Shown: one piece after another, positions 63,051 through 64,000 of the stretch
Layout of the letters: each line of letters opens with the position of its first letter
Position numbering within the stretch: position 1 is the first letter of the stretch
Source of the DNA: Planctomycetaceae bacterium
GTDB taxonomy: Bacteria; Planctomycetota; Planctomycetia; Planctomycetales; Planctomycetaceae
Assembly (NCBI GenBank): GCA_018699955.1
Contig: JABISG010000040.1
Location: 1-64,000, forward strand
Direction of reading: 5' to 3'
Length of the DNA stretch: 64,000 bases
Translations under genes and position numbers: made by a program
Notes under the pieces: model-generated
The model's input: only the letters and a program-made list of their open reading frames with translations
Databases searched by the model: none
Told to the model about the DNA's origin: nothing

Positions 63051-63824
63051 CTAAAGCGGCTGGCTGATGCCGCCGTCTTTTCTCACGCGCCAAAAGTGAA
63101 CGGCGATCAGGCCGGCCACCACCAGTGGAATTGCAACACAATGCAGAATGTAGAACCGGTTGAGTGTCGCCTCGCCTACGAAACGGCCACCCAGCAACAT
63201 AAAGCGCGCATCGCTGGCGTTGGTTATCAAATCGAAACCGCCAATATTTAAAATGGCCGCACCGGGTCCTTCGTGTCCCAAAAACGGTGTTGCCCGGGCC
63301 ATGTTTGACCCGACGGTAATTGCCCAAATTGCCAGCTGATCCCACGGCAGCAAATAGCCGGTAAACGACAGCAGCAGCGTTAGCACCAGCAGCAACACAC
63401 CAATCACCCAGTTGAATTCACGGGGCGGCTTGTAACTGCCGGTGAGAAAGACCCGATACATATGTAGCCACACCGTAATCACCATGGCGTGCGCACCCCA
63501 GCGGTGAATTTCGCGCATGATGCCCAGCGTGTTCACGTCACGGAGCAGCAGAATATCCTGAAAAGCCCACTCCAGCGTTGGCCGGTAGTAGAACATCAAC
63601 AGCACGCCGGTAATTGTCTCGACCAGAAACAGGAAAAAGGTAATCCCCCCCATACACCACGTATAGGAAAGGGCGATCCCCTGTTGCTTCACGTTAACCG
63701 GATGCAAATGCAGGAAGAAGTTCGTCAACATCACCACCGTACGATTTCTGCGATCGTACGGCGCGGGATGCCGAAAAATGCTTTTCCAGATTTGTGAGTT
63801 GCGAATGTATTCGCCGACGGACAT
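63051..63824 (-). CDS. b6-type cytochrome b (N-terminal half, two haems)
   Basis: 257 residues with four helices. Haem ligands are H107/H121 (13 between) and H228/H243 (14 between). The 14-residue spacing in the second pair is that of cytochrome b6 rather than mitochondrial cytochrome b. C57 ([15 protein letters not shown]) lies where b6 binds the extra c-type haem covalently. [12 protein letters not shown] is the Qo/Qi region. It transfers electrons from quinol within the bc complex. It is preceded by the probable Rieske gene and followed by the extended C-half. Confidence 0.92.
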   Translation of the reverse strand: MSVGEYIRNSQIWKSIFRHPAPYDRRNRTVVMLTNFFLHLHPVNVKQQGIALSYTWCMGGITFFLFLVETITGVLLMFYYRPTLEWAFQDILLLRDVNTLGIMREIHRWGAHAMVITVWLHMYRVFLTGSYKPPREFNWVIGVLLLVLTLLLSFTGYLLPWDQLAIWAITVGSNMARATPFLGHEGPGAAILNIGGFDLITNASDARFMLLGGRFVGEATLNRFYILHCVAIPLVVAGLIAVHFWRVRKDGGISQPL

Positions 63825-63904
63825 CAGAGATGCATGCTCCTATGAACTCACTCGCGACACTGGCGACACAAATAACACAGGCCGCCACACTACTACCAAA
63901 ACCA

Positions 63905-64000
63905 CTAGGCCAGCTCAATGAACGACTTCGAGTCTTCCCACTGGCCCAACTCCTGCTGAAACTTCTGACTCTTATCAACTTCAAGCATGCCGTCCGGCGC
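63905..64000 (-). CDS. C-terminal fragment of a protein, probably the Rieske iron-sulfur subunit
   Basis: The minus-strand frame open to the window end reads 31 residues and stops at 63905 (APDGMLEVDKSQKFQQELGQ, then WEDSKSFIELA). It shows no Rieske motif because only the tail is inside the window. The 80-base gap to cytochrome b and the usual order Rieske-b6-subunit IV make a Rieske protein the best guess. Confidence is for a real gene; the identity is inference. Confidence 0.55.
   Translation of the reverse strand, partial: APDGMLEVDKSQKFQQELGQWEDSKSFIELA

Overview
The window looks like a chromosomal segment of a planctomycete. The evidence is two exported DUF1501 proteins with twin-arginine signals, a PSCyt1/DUF1549/DUF1553 cytochrome, two enolase-superfamily enzymes, a Gfo/Idh/MocA oxidoreductase, a sugar-isomerase-like TIM barrel, a pseudopilin, and a giant multihaem cytochrome inside a bc/cox cluster. 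Coding density is high and genes often overlap by ATGA. Intergenic regions carry many short palindromes. I saw no rRNA, tRNA, CRISPR array, transposase or phage gene.

Layout. (1) 1-13.3 kb: mostly unlinked metabolic and exported genes. They are a truncated methyltransferase, a zinc-ribbon protein, a pseudopilin fused to an extra domain, an enolase-superfamily protein, an esterase-like protein whose nucleophile Ser is Asp, a lipoprotein-like amidase, an ACT-domain malic enzyme, a short beta-helix protein, a 2-hydroxyacid dehydrogenase and a mandelate-racemase-type enzyme. (2) 13.3-26.3 kb: eleven genes all on the + strand. They encode a single receiver, a small linker protein, CheW, an MCP without a sensor domain, a CheA-receiver hybrid, a receiver-DUF4388 (PATAN) protein, an FHA/coiled-coil protein, a coiled-coil protein, a SUMF1-fold protein lacking the catalytic cysteines, a zinc-ribbon P-loop GTPase and a protein resembling the N-terminal domain of GTPase-associated protein 1. 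(3) 26.5-43.5 kb: the DUF1549/1553-DUF1501 pair, an SLC13 transporter overlapping a PAP-phosphatase-like gene, a Gfo/Idh/MocA protein, a second DUF1501 protein, a MetE-like protein, a TIM-barrel isomerase overlapping xseA, a 1003-residue exported protein and a Nif3 protein. (4) 43.6-64 kb: a DUF983 protein, then a long minus-strand respiratory supercluster. Read 5' to 3' it is a probable Rieske C-terminus, b6-type cytochrome b, extended cytochrome b C-half, octahaem PDZ cytochrome, copper lipoprotein, dihaem lipoprotein, coxB, coxA, ctaA, ctaB, coxC, coxD, ABC ATPase, ABC permease, SCO, DUF420 and a small membrane protein.

How they work together. Region 4 would carry electrons from (mena)quinol through a b6-like complex and membrane-anchored multihaem cytochromes to an A2-type haem-copper oxidase, with haem A synthesis and copper assembly encoded alongside. 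Region 2 resembles Pil-Chp/Pix-type chemosensory systems in gene order, but has no CheR/CheB and runs on into a GTPase module. I consider this the best candidate for an undescribed system: a chemosensory phosphorelay feeding an FHA/GTPase output. This is an inference from order and domains, not a demonstrated function.

All calls come from reading translated motifs by eye. Family names are from memory of conserved motifs, and no search was run.
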